From: Streptomyces sp. NRRL S-1022
GTDB lineage: Bacteria > Actinomycetota > Actinomycetes > Streptomycetales > Streptomycetaceae
NCBI RefSeq assembly: GCF_000720135.1
Contig: NZ_JOIU01000012.1
Location: 1-64,000 of the forward strand
Reading direction: 5' to 3'
Length of the DNA: 64,000 nucleotides
Shown: positions 45,659 through 53,413 of the stretch, one piece after another
How positions within the stretch are numbered: position 1 is the first letter of the stretch
Layout: every line of letters begins with the position of its first letter
Position numbers and translations under genes: made by a program
Notes under the pieces: generated by a model
The model's database searches: none
Told to the model about the DNA's origin: nothing
What the model saw: the letters and a program-made list of their open reading frames with translations, nothing else

Positions 45659-46431
45659 CCCTCGCGACGCCGCCTCTGCGCCACCCGTACCTGGACCACC
45701 CGGGGCCGATCCCGTTCGCCCACCGGGGCGGGGCGGCCGACGGCCTGGAGAACACCGTGGCGCAGTTCCGGCGCGCGGTGGAGCTGGGCTACCGGTACAT
45801 CGAGACCGATGTCCACGCCACGGCGGACGGCCGGCTGGTCGCCTTCCACGACACGAAACTGGACCGGGTCACCGACGGCGCGGGCCGGATCGCCGACCTG
45901 CCCTGGGCGGAGATACGGCACGCGCGCGTGGGCGGCCGTGAACCGGTGCCGCTCTTCGAGGAGCTGCTGGAGACCTTCCCCGAGGTGCGCTGGAACGTCG
46001 ACATCAAGGCGGAGCCCGCGCTGCGGCCCCTGCTGGAGCTGATCGAGCGCACGAACGCCTGGGACCGGGTCTGCGCGGGTTCCTTCTCCGAGGCGCGCGT
46101 GCTGCGTGCCCAGCGGCTGGCCGGGCCCCGGCTGGCCACCTCGTTCGGCACCCGCGGGGTGCTGAGCCTGCGGCTGCGCTCCTGGGGGCTGCCGGCCGCG
46201 GTGCGCCGGTCGGCCGTGGCCGCGCAGGTGCCGGAGGCCCAGTCGGGCGTTCCCGTGGTCGACCACCGCTTCGTCCGCGCCGCCCACGCGCGCGGGCTGC
46301 AGGTGCACGTGTGGACCGTCAACCGGCCGGAGCGGATGCACCGGCTCCTGGACCTGGGTGTCGATGGCATCATGACCGACCACATCGACATGTTGCGCAA
46401 GGTCATGGAGGACCGCGGCGTCTGGGCCTGA
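45655..46431 (+). CDS. Glycerophosphodiester phosphodiesterase
   Basis: This 258-residue GDPD-fold enzyme is predicted to release glycerol-3-phosphate from deacylated phospholipids. The metal and catalytic residues are present: FAHRGGAADGLENTVAQF (His and Glu), ETDVHATADGRLVAFHD (Glu, Asp, His) and the C-terminal VWTVNRPERMHRLLDLGVDGIMTD. No signal peptide is seen, so it is cytoplasmic. It starts at GTG 45655 in the yczE stop. The product could feed the glycerol-3-phosphate pool also served by glpK. Confidence 0.93.
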   Translation: MTLATPPLRHPYLDHPGPIPFAHRGGAADGLENTVAQFRRAVELGYRYIETDVHATADGRLVAFHDTKLDRVTDGAGRIADLPWAEIRHARVGGREPVPLFEELLETFPEVRWNVDIKAEPALRPLLELIERTNAWDRVCAGSFSEARVLRAQRLAGPRLATSFGTRGVLSLRLRSWGLPAAVRRSAVAAQVPEAQSGVPVVDHRFVRAAHARGLQVHVWTVNRPERMHRLLDLGVDGIMTDHIDMLRKVMEDRGVWA

Positions 46432-46486
46432 CCGCCCGCCGCACCGGCCCGAGCCTTCGCAGGAGCACGGGGAAGCGAGGGCACGG

Positions 46487-47830
46487 GTGAGCACCGACAC
46501 CGTGCGGACGGCGGAGGACGAGACCGCCGGCCTCCAGCGCGAGCAGCGCGGCTGGTACGTCTACGACTGGGCGTGCTCGGTCTATTCGACGAGCGTCCTG
46601 ACGGTGTTCCTGGGCCCCTACCTCACCTCGGTCGCCGAGCGGGCCGCGGACGGCGACGGCTATGTGCACCCGCTGGGCCTGCCGGTCCGCGCGGGCTCCT
46701 TCTTCGCCTACTCGGTCTCCCTGTCGGTGATCGTGGCGGTGGTCCTGATGCCGCTGGTGGGCAGCGCCGCCGACCGCACGGGCCGCAAGAAGCCGCTGCT
46801 CGCGGCGGCGGCCTACACCGGCGCGGCGGCCACCACCGGGATGTTCCTCCTGGACGGCGACCGGTACCTGCTCGGCGGGGTGCTGCTGATCGTGGCCAAC
46901 GCGGCCCAGTCCGTCGGGATGATGCTCTACAACTCCTACCTGCCGCAGATCGCGCCGCCGGACCAGCGGGACGCGGTCTCCTCCCGGGGCTGGGCCTTCG
47001 GCTACGCGGCGGGCTCCCTGGTCCTCGTCGGGAACCTGGTGCTCTACTCGGCGCACGGCTCCTTCGGCCTGTCCGAGACGGCCGCGGTCCGCGTCTGCCT
47101 GGCCTCGGCCGGGCTCTGGTGGGGGGCGTTCACGCTCGTGCCACTGCGCAGGCTGCGCGACCGGCACGCGCGCGTGGCGAACGCCACGGCACCGGGGCCG
47201 CGGCAGCTCGCGGCGACGGTCCGGGACATGCGCCGGCATCCGCTGACCCTGGCGTTCCTGCTGGCGTACCTCGTCTACAACGACGGCATCCAGACGGTGA
47301 TCACCCAGGCTTCGGTGTACGGCTCGGAGGAGCTGGGGCTCGGCCAGTCGACGCTCATCGTGGCCGTGCTGCTGGTGCAGGTGCTGGCCGTGGCGGGCGC
47401 GCTGGCGATGGGCCGGCTGGCCCGGACGTACGGCGCGCAGCGCACGATCCTCGGCTCGCTGGTGGCGTGGACGCTCACCCTCGCGGCGGGCTGGTTCCTG
47501 CCCGCGCGGGCACCGGTGTGGTTCTTCGTGCTGGCCGCCGGGATCGGCCTGGTCCTCGGCGGCAGCCAGGCGCTGTCCCGGTCGCTGTTCTCCCATCTGG
47601 TGCCGCCGGGCAAGGAGGCCGAGTACTTCTCCGCGTACGAGATGAGCGACCGCGGGATGAGCTGGCTCGGCCCGCTGCTGTTCGGCATGACCTACCAGCT
47701 GACCGGAAGCTACCGGTCGGCGATCTTCTCGCTGGTGGCCTTCTTCGTGGTGGGTTTCGTCCTGCTCGCGCGGGTACCGGTGCGCCGGGCGATCCGCGAG
47801 GCGGGCAACCCGGTTCCGGAGAAGATCTAG
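46487..47830 (+). CDS. Atg22/UMF1-like MFS transporter
   Basis: This 447-residue major facilitator protein begins with GWYVYDWACSVYSTSVLTVFLGPYL, the helix-1 signature of the Atg22-like/UMF1 family. Twelve helices are predicted, and the GSAADRTGRKKPLL loop follows helix 2-3. Eukaryotic Atg22 exports amino acids from the vacuole; the bacterial substrate is unknown. GTG 46487 follows GAGGG. It is co-directional with the phosphodiesterase gene after 55 bases. A weak 6-base hairpin (47831-47850) follows the stop directly. Confidence 0.88.
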   Translation: MSTDTVRTAEDETAGLQREQRGWYVYDWACSVYSTSVLTVFLGPYLTSVAERAADGDGYVHPLGLPVRAGSFFAYSVSLSVIVAVVLMPLVGSAADRTGRKKPLLAAAAYTGAAATTGMFLLDGDRYLLGGVLLIVANAAQSVGMMLYNSYLPQIAPPDQRDAVSSRGWAFGYAAGSLVLVGNLVLYSAHGSFGLSETAAVRVCLASAGLWWGAFTLVPLRRLRDRHARVANATAPGPRQLAATVRDMRRHPLTLAFLLAYLVYNDGIQTVITQASVYGSEELGLGQSTLIVAVLLVQVLAVAGALAMGRLARTYGAQRTILGSLVAWTLTLAAGWFLPARAPVWFFVLAAGIGLVLGGSQALSRSLFSHLVPPGKEAEYFSAYEMSDRGMSWLGPLLFGMTYQLTGSYRSAIFSLVAFFVVGFVLLARVPVRRAIREAGNPVPEKI

Positions 47831-47927
47831 CGCCGATTTAGCACTCGGCGTGAAAGGGCGGTAGTGTACGCGTTTGGCCTGCCAGGCGTACCGTTACTGC
47901 GCGTCAAAGATGCCGAAACGCTGGGTG

Positions 47928-47945
47928 ACATCTGCTAGCAGATGT
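47928..47945. promoter_or_regulatory. Perfect 18-bp palindrome upstream of rbpA
   Basis: ACATCTGCTAGCAGATGT is its own reverse complement over all 18 bases, flanked by TG and GA in a direct TGACA/TGACA context (GTGACATCTG and GATGTGACAA). As RNA it would form a 7-base stem with a CUAG loop. It lies about 75 bases upstream of the sigma-R promoter and 163 bases before rbpA. Confidence 0.6.
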
Positions 47946-48021
47946 GACAAACCGGGCGCCTGTGGGTAGAACAAGGGGCGGCTACGACGGCGACGCATGA
48001 CCCGGAACGGGACCCGGAACG

Positions 48022-48047
48022 GGAATCTTTACCGCCGACCGGACGTT
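48022..48047 (+). promoter_or_regulatory. Sigma-R (disulfide stress) promoter of rbpA
   Basis: GGAAT at 48022-48026 and GTT at 48045-48047 are separated by exactly 18 bases, the S. coelicolor sigma-R consensus. rbpA is a known sigma-R target. A 12-bp direct repeat CCCGGAACGGGA (48001-48012 and 48013-48024) runs into the -35 element. Confidence 0.85.
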
Positions 48048-48108
48048 GACCGGATGACGACGACAGCGACACCTGTCCTGTGGGCGACAAGCCCGGGAGG
48101 CACGATTC

Positions 48109-48483
48109 ATGAGTGAGCGAGCTCTTCGCGGTACGCGCCTCGTGGTGACCAGCTACGAGACGGACCGCGGTATCGACCTGGCCCCGCGCCAGGCCGTGGA
48201 GTACGCATGCGAGAAGGGGCATCGTTTCGAGATGCCCTTCTCGGTCGAGGCGGAGATCCCGCCGGAGTGGGAGTGCAAGGTCTGCGGAGCCCAGGCACTC
48301 CTGGTCGACGGCGACGGCCCTGAGGAGAAGAAGGCCAAGCCCGCGCGTACCCATTGGGACATGCTGATGGAGCGGCGCACCCGTGAGGAGCTCGAAGAGG
48401 TCCTTGAGGAGCGCCTGGCGGTTCTGCGTTCGGGGGCGATGAACATCGCGGTTCACCCCCGGGACAGCCGCAAGAGCGCCTAG
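48109..48483 (+). CDS. rbpA: RNA polymerase-binding protein RbpA
   Basis: RbpA (124 residues) is an actinobacterial general transcription activator that binds the principal sigma factor and stabilises the open complex; it also affects rifampicin tolerance. The N-terminal tail (GTRLVVTSYETDRG), the zinc-binding core (YACEKGHRFEMPFSVEAEIPPEWECKVCG with Cys34, His38, Cys56 and Cys59) and the C-terminal sigma-interaction domain (THWDMLMERRTREELEEVLEERL) are complete. GGGAGG precedes the ATG. It has its own sigma-R promoter and ends at an 18-base hairpin. Confidence 0.97.
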   Translation: MSERALRGTRLVVTSYETDRGIDLAPRQAVEYACEKGHRFEMPFSVEAEIPPEWECKVCGAQALLVDGDGPEEKKAKPARTHWDMLMERRTREELEEVLEERLAVLRSGAMNIAVHPRDSRKSA

Positions 48484-48527
48484 TCCCCGCCGGGACTCGG
48501 CTGCTTCGAACAGCGCAACGCAACCGA

Positions 48528-48567
48528 CCGCGGGCGCCGTACGTGATTCCACGTACGGCGCCCGCGG
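48528..48567. terminator. Strong hairpin between rbpA and fxsA
   Basis: Perfect 18-base arms (CCGCGGGCGCCGTACGTG and its complement) enclose an ATTC loop. The two flanking genes are convergent (stops at 48483 and 48589), so it can act in both directions. Confidence 0.9.
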
Positions 48568-48588
48568 CCGTTGTGCGGGTGCGGGCGC

Positions 48589-49143
48589 TCAGCGCGTCAG
48601 CGGCGGGCGGGGCTCCTGCGGGGCGTGGGACGGGTCGTCGGTCGTGATGACCTCGCCCTGGACCACCCTGCCGTCGGGCCGGTGCATGCGGACCTGCTGG
48701 AAGGCGTCGCCCAGGGTGCCCGGGGCGGCCTTGCGCAGTCCCCGCTCCAGGGCGTTCTCCGCCAGGCGGCTCACCGCCTTCTGGACCGGCGGGAGCAGCA
48801 GGAGCAGTCCGGCCGCGTCCGAGAGCAGGCCGGGGATGATCAGCAGCAGGCCGCCGAGCATCATCAGGCCGTTGCCGCCGCCGCGCGCCGGGGAGCCGCC
48901 CTCGCGCAGGGCCTCGTTCAGGTTCCGGAAGGCGCGGCGGCCCGCCCGCTTGATGACCACGGAGCCGGCCACGGATCCCGCGACGAGCAGCAGGAACACG
49001 GTGAGCCCGCCGGCCGCGCCGGCGACCAGGGTCAGCAGCCAGATCTCCAGCACCAGCCACGCGGCGAGACCCAGCGGCAGATACCTGCGCAGCCGGGAGG
49101 GCCGGCGGCGGGTGTACGGGGAGGTCGGAGTGCCAGTCGTCAT
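48589..49143 (-). CDS. fxsA: FxsA family membrane protein
   Basis: This 184-residue membrane protein has three to four helices (YLPLGLAAWLVLEIWLLTLVAG, GLTVFLLLVAGSVAGSVVI and GLMMLGGLLLIIPGLLSDAAGLLLLLPPV). The last segment is the FxsA family hallmark. E. coli FxsA moderates phage T7 exclusion by F; its role in actinobacteria is unknown. The cytoplasmic tail of about 60 residues is longer than in E. coli. ATG 49143 has GGGAG upstream. Confidence 0.88.
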   Translation of the reverse strand: MTTGTPTSPYTRRRPSRLRRYLPLGLAAWLVLEIWLLTLVAGAAGGLTVFLLLVAGSVAGSVVIKRAGRRAFRNLNEALREGGSPARGGGNGLMMLGGLLLIIPGLLSDAAGLLLLLPPVQKAVSRLAENALERGLRKAAPGTLGDAFQQVRMHRPDGRVVQGEVITTDDPSHAPQEPRPPLTR

Positions 49144-49269
49144 GCTCCCAGTGTGCCTGGGCGCGGCTCAGCACCGGATAAGGGAGTGATCGCGGGACCG
49201 GAAACCGGTGTGCCGGGCCTTTCGCCCGGATCAGGGCCCGCGAGCCCGGCATGACCCGAACGACAGGCC

Positions 49270-50064
49270 CTACGCCTGCTTGTCCTTGCCGGTGAGCTTG
49301 CCCAGGCGGTCGCCGACGCCCCAGGCGGTGACCCGCCACAGCGCCTCGACCACGATGTCCCGGCTCATCTTGGAGTCGCCCAGCGCGCGCTCGACGAAGG
49401 TGATGGGGACCTCGACGACGTGGTAGCCGGCCTTCACGGCGCGGCGGGCCAGGTCGACCTGGAAGCAGTAGCCCTGCGAGGCGACCTCGCCGAGGCCGAG
49501 GCCCTCCAGGGTCGCGCGGCGGAAGGCCCGGAAGCCGCCGGTGACGTCCCGGATCGGCACGTCGAGCATGAGCCGCGAGTAGGTGGAGCCGCCCCGCGAG
49601 AGGAACTCCCGGGACTTGGGCCAGTTCACCACCCGGCCGCCCGGCACCCAGCGGGAGCCGAGGACCAGGTCGGCGCCCTTGAGGGCGGTCAGCAGCCGGG
49701 GCAGTTCCTCGGGCTGGTGGGAGCCGTCGGCGTCCATCTCGATCAGCACGCCGTAGTCCCGCTCCAGGCCCCAGCGGAAGCCCGCGAGGTAGGCGGCGCC
49801 GAGGCCCTCCTTGCCCTTGCGGTGCAGGACGTGGACGTGGTCGTCGTCGGCAGCGAGCTCGTCGGCGAGCTTGCCGGTGCCGTCGGGACTGTTGTCGTCC
49901 GCGATCAGTACGTGCGCCTCGGGGACGGCCTTGCGCACCCGGCCGACGATGGACTTGATGTTCTCCGCCTCGTTGTAGGTCGGAATGATCACCAAGGCCG
50001 TGCCGAGCGGGCCGAACTGCCTCCCCTGGGCCTTGGCCGCGAGGGTCCCGTCGCCGTCGTTCAC
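49270..50064 (-). CDS. ppm1: Polyprenol-phosphate mannose synthase
   Basis: This 264-residue GT2 enzyme transfers mannose from GDP-mannose to polyprenyl phosphate, giving the donor for protein O-mannosylation and envelope glycolipids. Key blocks are VIIPTYNEAENI, IADDNSPDGTG, the metal-binding MDADGSHQPEEL and GSRWVPGGRVVNWP, and DVTGGFRAFRR. No membrane domain follows, as in the short Streptomyces enzymes. GTG 50064 is preferred because AAGGGG lies six bases upstream; the frame continues open to 50781 without protein-like sequence. From memory it matches the S. coelicolor ppm1 gene needed for phage phiC31 infection. Confidence 0.92.
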   Translation of the reverse strand: MNDGDGTLAAKAQGRQFGPLGTALVIIPTYNEAENIKSIVGRVRKAVPEAHVLIADDNSPDGTGKLADELAADDDHVHVLHRKGKEGLGAAYLAGFRWGLERDYGVLIEMDADGSHQPEELPRLLTALKGADLVLGSRWVPGGRVVNWPKSREFLSRGGSTYSRLMLDVPIRDVTGGFRAFRRATLEGLGLGEVASQGYCFQVDLARRAVKAGYHVVEVPITFVERALGDSKMSRDIVVEALWRVTAWGVGDRLGKLTGKDKQA

Positions 50065-50599
50065 TGCTGCCCCTTCATGTTGTACGCAGAGGTCCACCAT
50101 AGTGGGCAGGGCCTGCGAAGACGTGCCGACGCGTGCCTGTCGTGGTGTCGATTCCACAAGAACGGGGTAAGACTGATCTTTTTCGGCCGCCCTGTCTCGG
50201 CGGATGGGGGCCCGGCGCCCTTCGGGCCGACCTGGGACCCGCTGGCTGCGGATCGACCGAAAGCCGTTGTCTACTGAACGCCCGGGCCCCACCCGGGTCA
50301 CACCTGGCCGACCAGCTTGAACGTTCCCTCGTCGGCGCGGGCGCTGAGCCTGGCTCCCAGCGACGGTGCCCCGGTGCGGCACACCGTCCCTGACCCAGCG
50401 GCGCTGCGGCGAGTCGGCTGAACGTCCCCCGATCGGGCGTCCGGTGGTGGACTCGGACGAACCTACCGGCCCCTGGCCGCCGACTGTCAACAGTCGCCTG
50501 AGCTGGGAAGACAGTCTCCTCGTCGCGGCCGGTGGGGAGGATGCGCAGGTCGGGCGGCGGGGCCGCGGCGGCCACCGGCCGCCGCGCCACCCCGGGAGA
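50065..50599. other. Long non-coding stretch upstream of ppm1
   Basis: There are 535 bases between the ppm1 start and the amidohydrolase stop, both on the minus strand, without a credible gene. The minus strand has one promoter-like pair (described separately) and several short GC hairpins, such as GGGGCCCGGGCG near 50280. A leader of nearly 400 bases would result if that promoter drives ppm1. Confidence 0.5.
50460..50496 (-). promoter_or_regulatory. Promoter-like element with a palindrome over its -35 box
   Basis: On the minus strand TTGACA (50485-50490) and TAGGTT (50460-50465) are 19 bases apart. The -35 box is embedded in the inverted repeat CGACTGT-CA-ACAGTCG at 50481-50496, which could hold a repressor. 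It would read toward ppm1. Confidence 0.5.
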
Positions 50600-52207
50600 T
50601 CACTCGCCCGGCCGTACGAACACCGTCCGCCCGCCCACCACCGTGCGCAGGCAGACCGGCAGGTCGCGGCCGGGGGTGAGATCGGGCAGGCCGGGGGTGC
50701 CGGAGCGCGGGTCGGTGGACCAGCGGGCGACCCGGTCGTCGGGGGCCTGGACGACCAGCTCGTCGGTGCGCCAGACGGCATAGTCGGCGGGCGCGCCCGG
50801 GACCAGGACGCCCGCGTCGTCGCGCCCGACGGCGCGCCAGCCGCCGCGCGTGTGCGCGGTGAAAGCGGCGCGGACGGAGATCCGGTGCTCGGGCGTGCGG
50901 TGGAAGGCGGCGGCGCGGACCGTGCCCCACGGGTCGAGCGGGGTGACCGGGCTGTCGGAGCCGAACGCGAGCGGCACCCCGGCGCGCAGCAGCGCGGCGA
51001 ACGGGTTGAGGGTGCGGGCCCGCGCCACGCCCAGCCGCCGGGCGTACATGCCGTCCTCGCCGCCCCACAGCGCGTCGAAGGCGGGCTGGACGGAGGCGAT
51101 CAGACCCAGCTCGGCGAAGCCGGCGACGGTCTCGGGGGTGAGCATCTCGGCGTGCTCGACGCGGTGCCGGGCGGCGCGGACGCGGGCGAGGCCGAGCTTG
51201 TCGGCGGCGGCGCGGACGCCCTCGACCACCGCGGTCACGGCGGCGTCCCCGATGGCGTGGAAGCCGGCCTGCAGGCCCGCCTCGGTGCAGGCCGCGACGT
51301 GGGCGGCGACGGCGTCGGCGTCCAGGTAGGCGGTGCCGGTGTGGCCGGCGTCGGCGTACGGCTCGTGCAGGCAGGCGGTGTGCGAACCGAGGGCGCCGTC
51401 GGCGAAGAGGTCGCCCGCGGCGCCGGCCGCGCCGAGGTCGCGGGCCTTCGCGGTGTCCGCCTCCGCCCAGTAGCCGACCACGCGGGGGCCCGGCAGCCCG
51501 GCGGCGAGCCGCAGCAGGCCGGTGAAGTCGTCCTCGGAGGAGATCTGCGGGCCGCCGCACTCGTGCAGGGTGCCGATACCGAGGGAGGCGGCGTGCGCCA
51601 GGGCGGTGCGCTGGGCCTCGGCGCGCTGGGCGGGCGTGACGGCGGCGAAGGCGGCCTCGCGGACGGCGTGGTGGGCGTCCCCGGTGAGCGGGGCGTCCGC
51701 GCGCGGGACGTCGGCGGCCACGAGGTCGAGCAGGGCGGTGGTGACGACCGCGGAGTGCACGTCGATGCGGCTCAGGTACAGGGGCCGTCCGCCGGTGGCC
51801 GCGTCCAGTTCCGCGCGGGTGGGGGGCCGGCCGCCGGGCCAGCGGGCGGCGTCCCAGCCGTGGCCCAGCAGCACCCGGTCGTCGGGGCGGGCGGCGGCGA
51901 ACTCGCGGATGCGGACGAGGGCCGCCTCCAGGGAGGGGGTGCCGGACAGGTCGAGGCCGGTCAGGGCGAGGCCGGTGGCGGTGGTGTGCACATGGGCGTC
52001 GGTGAAGGCCGGGGTGACCAGGGCGCCGTCGAGGTCGACCACCTCGTCCACGCCGTCGGCGAAGGCGTCGGCGGCACCCTCGGAGCCGACCCAGGCGACC
52101 TGGCCGCGCTCCACGACCATCGCGGTGGCGAAGGGGTCCGCGGGGCTGTGCACCTCGCCGCGGCGGAGCAGGACGGTCTTGGGGGGCTCGGTGCTGCTGT
52201 TGCTCAT
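50600..52207 (-). CDS. Amidohydrolase family protein (YtcJ-like)
   Basis: This 535-residue metal-dependent hydrolase has the amidohydrolase barrel with the first metal ligands in TDAHVHTTATG, a later His in FHAIGDAA and RHRVEHAEML, and the catalytic Asp in FGSDSPVTPLDPW. The layout is that of the YtcJ/N-substituted formamide deformylase-like branch (amidohydrolase 3). The substrate is unknown. ATG 52207 is preceded by GGGAGA at a long spacing. An Lrp regulator lies 90 bases upstream on the same strand. Confidence 0.88.
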   Translation of the reverse strand: MSNSSTEPPKTVLLRRGEVHSPADPFATAMVVERGQVAWVGSEGAADAFADGVDEVVDLDGALVTPAFTDAHVHTTATGLALTGLDLSGTPSLEAALVRIREFAAARPDDRVLLGHGWDAARWPGGRPPTRAELDAATGGRPLYLSRIDVHSAVVTTALLDLVAADVPRADAPLTGDAHHAVREAAFAAVTPAQRAEAQRTALAHAASLGIGTLHECGGPQISSEDDFTGLLRLAAGLPGPRVVGYWAEADTAKARDLGAAGAAGDLFADGALGSHTACLHEPYADAGHTGTAYLDADAVAAHVAACTEAGLQAGFHAIGDAAVTAVVEGVRAAADKLGLARVRAARHRVEHAEMLTPETVAGFAELGLIASVQPAFDALWGGEDGMYARRLGVARARTLNPFAALLRAGVPLAFGSDSPVTPLDPWGTVRAAAFHRTPEHRISVRAAFTAHTRGGWRAVGRDDAGVLVPGAPADYAVWRTDELVVQAPDDRVARWSTDPRSGTPGLPDLTPGRDLPVCLRTVVGGRTVFVRPGE

Positions 52208-52297
52208 GGCCGACAGTTTCTCCCGGCGCCGGGCGGGAGGTGCACCTGGGGCGCCTCGGATGAGCCCCTGTGGCGGGCGGCGGGCGTCCGGCGGCTG

Positions 52298-52738
52298 TCA
52301 GATCTTCGGCGGCCGGGCCTCGTACGGGGTCGAGAGGACCACCGTCGTGCGCGTCGAGACCCCTGCCAGCGAGCGCAGCCGGGCCAGGAGTTCCTCCAGT
52401 TCGTGCGGCGTGGAGACGCGGACCTTGAGGATGTAGTTCTCGTCACCGGCCACGCTGTGGCAGGCCTCGATCTCGGGGACGCCGGCGAGGCGCTCCGCGA
52501 TGTCGTCGGGGGCGCTGGGGTCGAACGGTTTCACCGAGATGAAGGCGGTCAGCGGCAGCCCGACGGCCTCGGGGTCGACGACCGCGGCGTAGCCGCGGAT
52601 GACGCCACGCTGTTCGAGCCGGCGCACCCGCTGGTGCACGGCCGACGTGGACAGGCCCGTGGCCTTGCCCAGGTCTGTGTAGCTCATCCGCCCGTCCTCG
52701 ACGAGCAGCTGCACGATCTGACGGTCCAGCTCCTCCAT
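52298..52738 (-). CDS. Lrp/AsnC family transcriptional regulator
   Basis: This 146-residue regulator has an N-terminal helix-turn-helix (LVEDGRMSYTDLGKATGLSTSAVHQRVRRLEQRGVIRGY) and the C-terminal RAM effector domain (ACHSVAGDENYILKVRVSTPHELEELL). Members sense amino acids. ATG 52738 is the family-consistent start; an in-frame GTG at 52771 would add 11 residues. TAGGTT, a possible -10 box, lies nine bases upstream, so the message may have a very short leader. Confidence 0.9.
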   Translation of the reverse strand: MEELDRQIVQLLVEDGRMSYTDLGKATGLSTSAVHQRVRRLEQRGVIRGYAAVVDPEAVGLPLTAFISVKPFDPSAPDDIAERLAGVPEIEACHSVAGDENYILKVRVSTPHELEELLARLRSLAGVSTRTTVVLSTPYEARPPKI

Positions 52739-52973
52739 GCCGCCACAACCTACAGGGCGCATGATCTCCACGGATACCTTGAGAGACGCAGGTCATTCCC
52801 TGTTCGGCAGAAAAACCACCGGCACGGGCACCTGCTCGCGGCATGTGACGAACGCCACACAGCTCGAACAGGCTCCGTGATGTTCTCGTGATTACCGCCG
52901 AGACCGGACGGGAAGTGCTTGCTGTGGTCGAGGCCGCAGCGCCTTCACGGCCCAGCCTTAGGGGGAGAATCCC

Positions 52974-53408
52974 ATGCAGAGTACCCACCGCCCTGGTCGG
53001 TCCACGTCCACGCACCGGCAGCCGGTCGCCGAGCCCGAGCCGGAGGGCGTCGAACCCGACGCCTTCGACGAGGAACTGGACGCCTACGACACCTTCGAGA
53101 TGTACCGGGTGATCTGCCCGGACTGCGCGCAGCCGATCGCACTGCTGGCGGACGAGGAGGTCCTGCCGGAGCACGCGCTGTGCGCCTCGCCGTGGAACCC
53201 CTTCGGGCTCACGGTGTGCGCGGGTACGGGCCGTTCGGCGGCCGACGCCCGCCCCGCGGACGAGTCCTTCGAACCGCAGGAGCAGGACACGGCCCTGCTG
53301 CTGACGCTCCCCCAGGGTCTGGACTGGCGGACGCAGCCGTTCTCGCACGTCGGCGGCCCGGGTTCGCGCCCGATGCGCGTGCCGGCGATGCGCCGCCAGG
53401 CCGCCTGA
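52974..53408 (+). CDS. Conserved hypothetical protein with cysteine motif
   Basis: This 144-residue acidic protein has no recognised family. An Asp/Glu-rich N-terminus precedes a likely zinc-binding region with CPDCAQP near 48-51 and a later LCASPW/TVCAG pair, four cysteines in all. It is divergent from the Lrp gene. GGGGGAGA lies six bases before the ATG, a strong ribosome site. It ends five bases from the convergent phosphotransferase-like gene. Confidence 0.72.
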   Translation: MQSTHRPGRSTSTHRQPVAEPEPEGVEPDAFDEELDAYDTFEMYRVICPDCAQPIALLADEEVLPEHALCASPWNPFGLTVCAGTGRSAADARPADESFEPQEQDTALLLTLPQGLDWRTQPFSHVGGPGSRPMRVPAMRRQAA

Positions 53409-53413
53409 GCCGC

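Noticed and set aside
50065..50781. N-terminal extension of the mannose synthase to 503 residues
   Set aside because: The added sequence is Pro/Arg-rich without similarity to GT2 enzymes, and GTG 50064 has a strong ribosome site.
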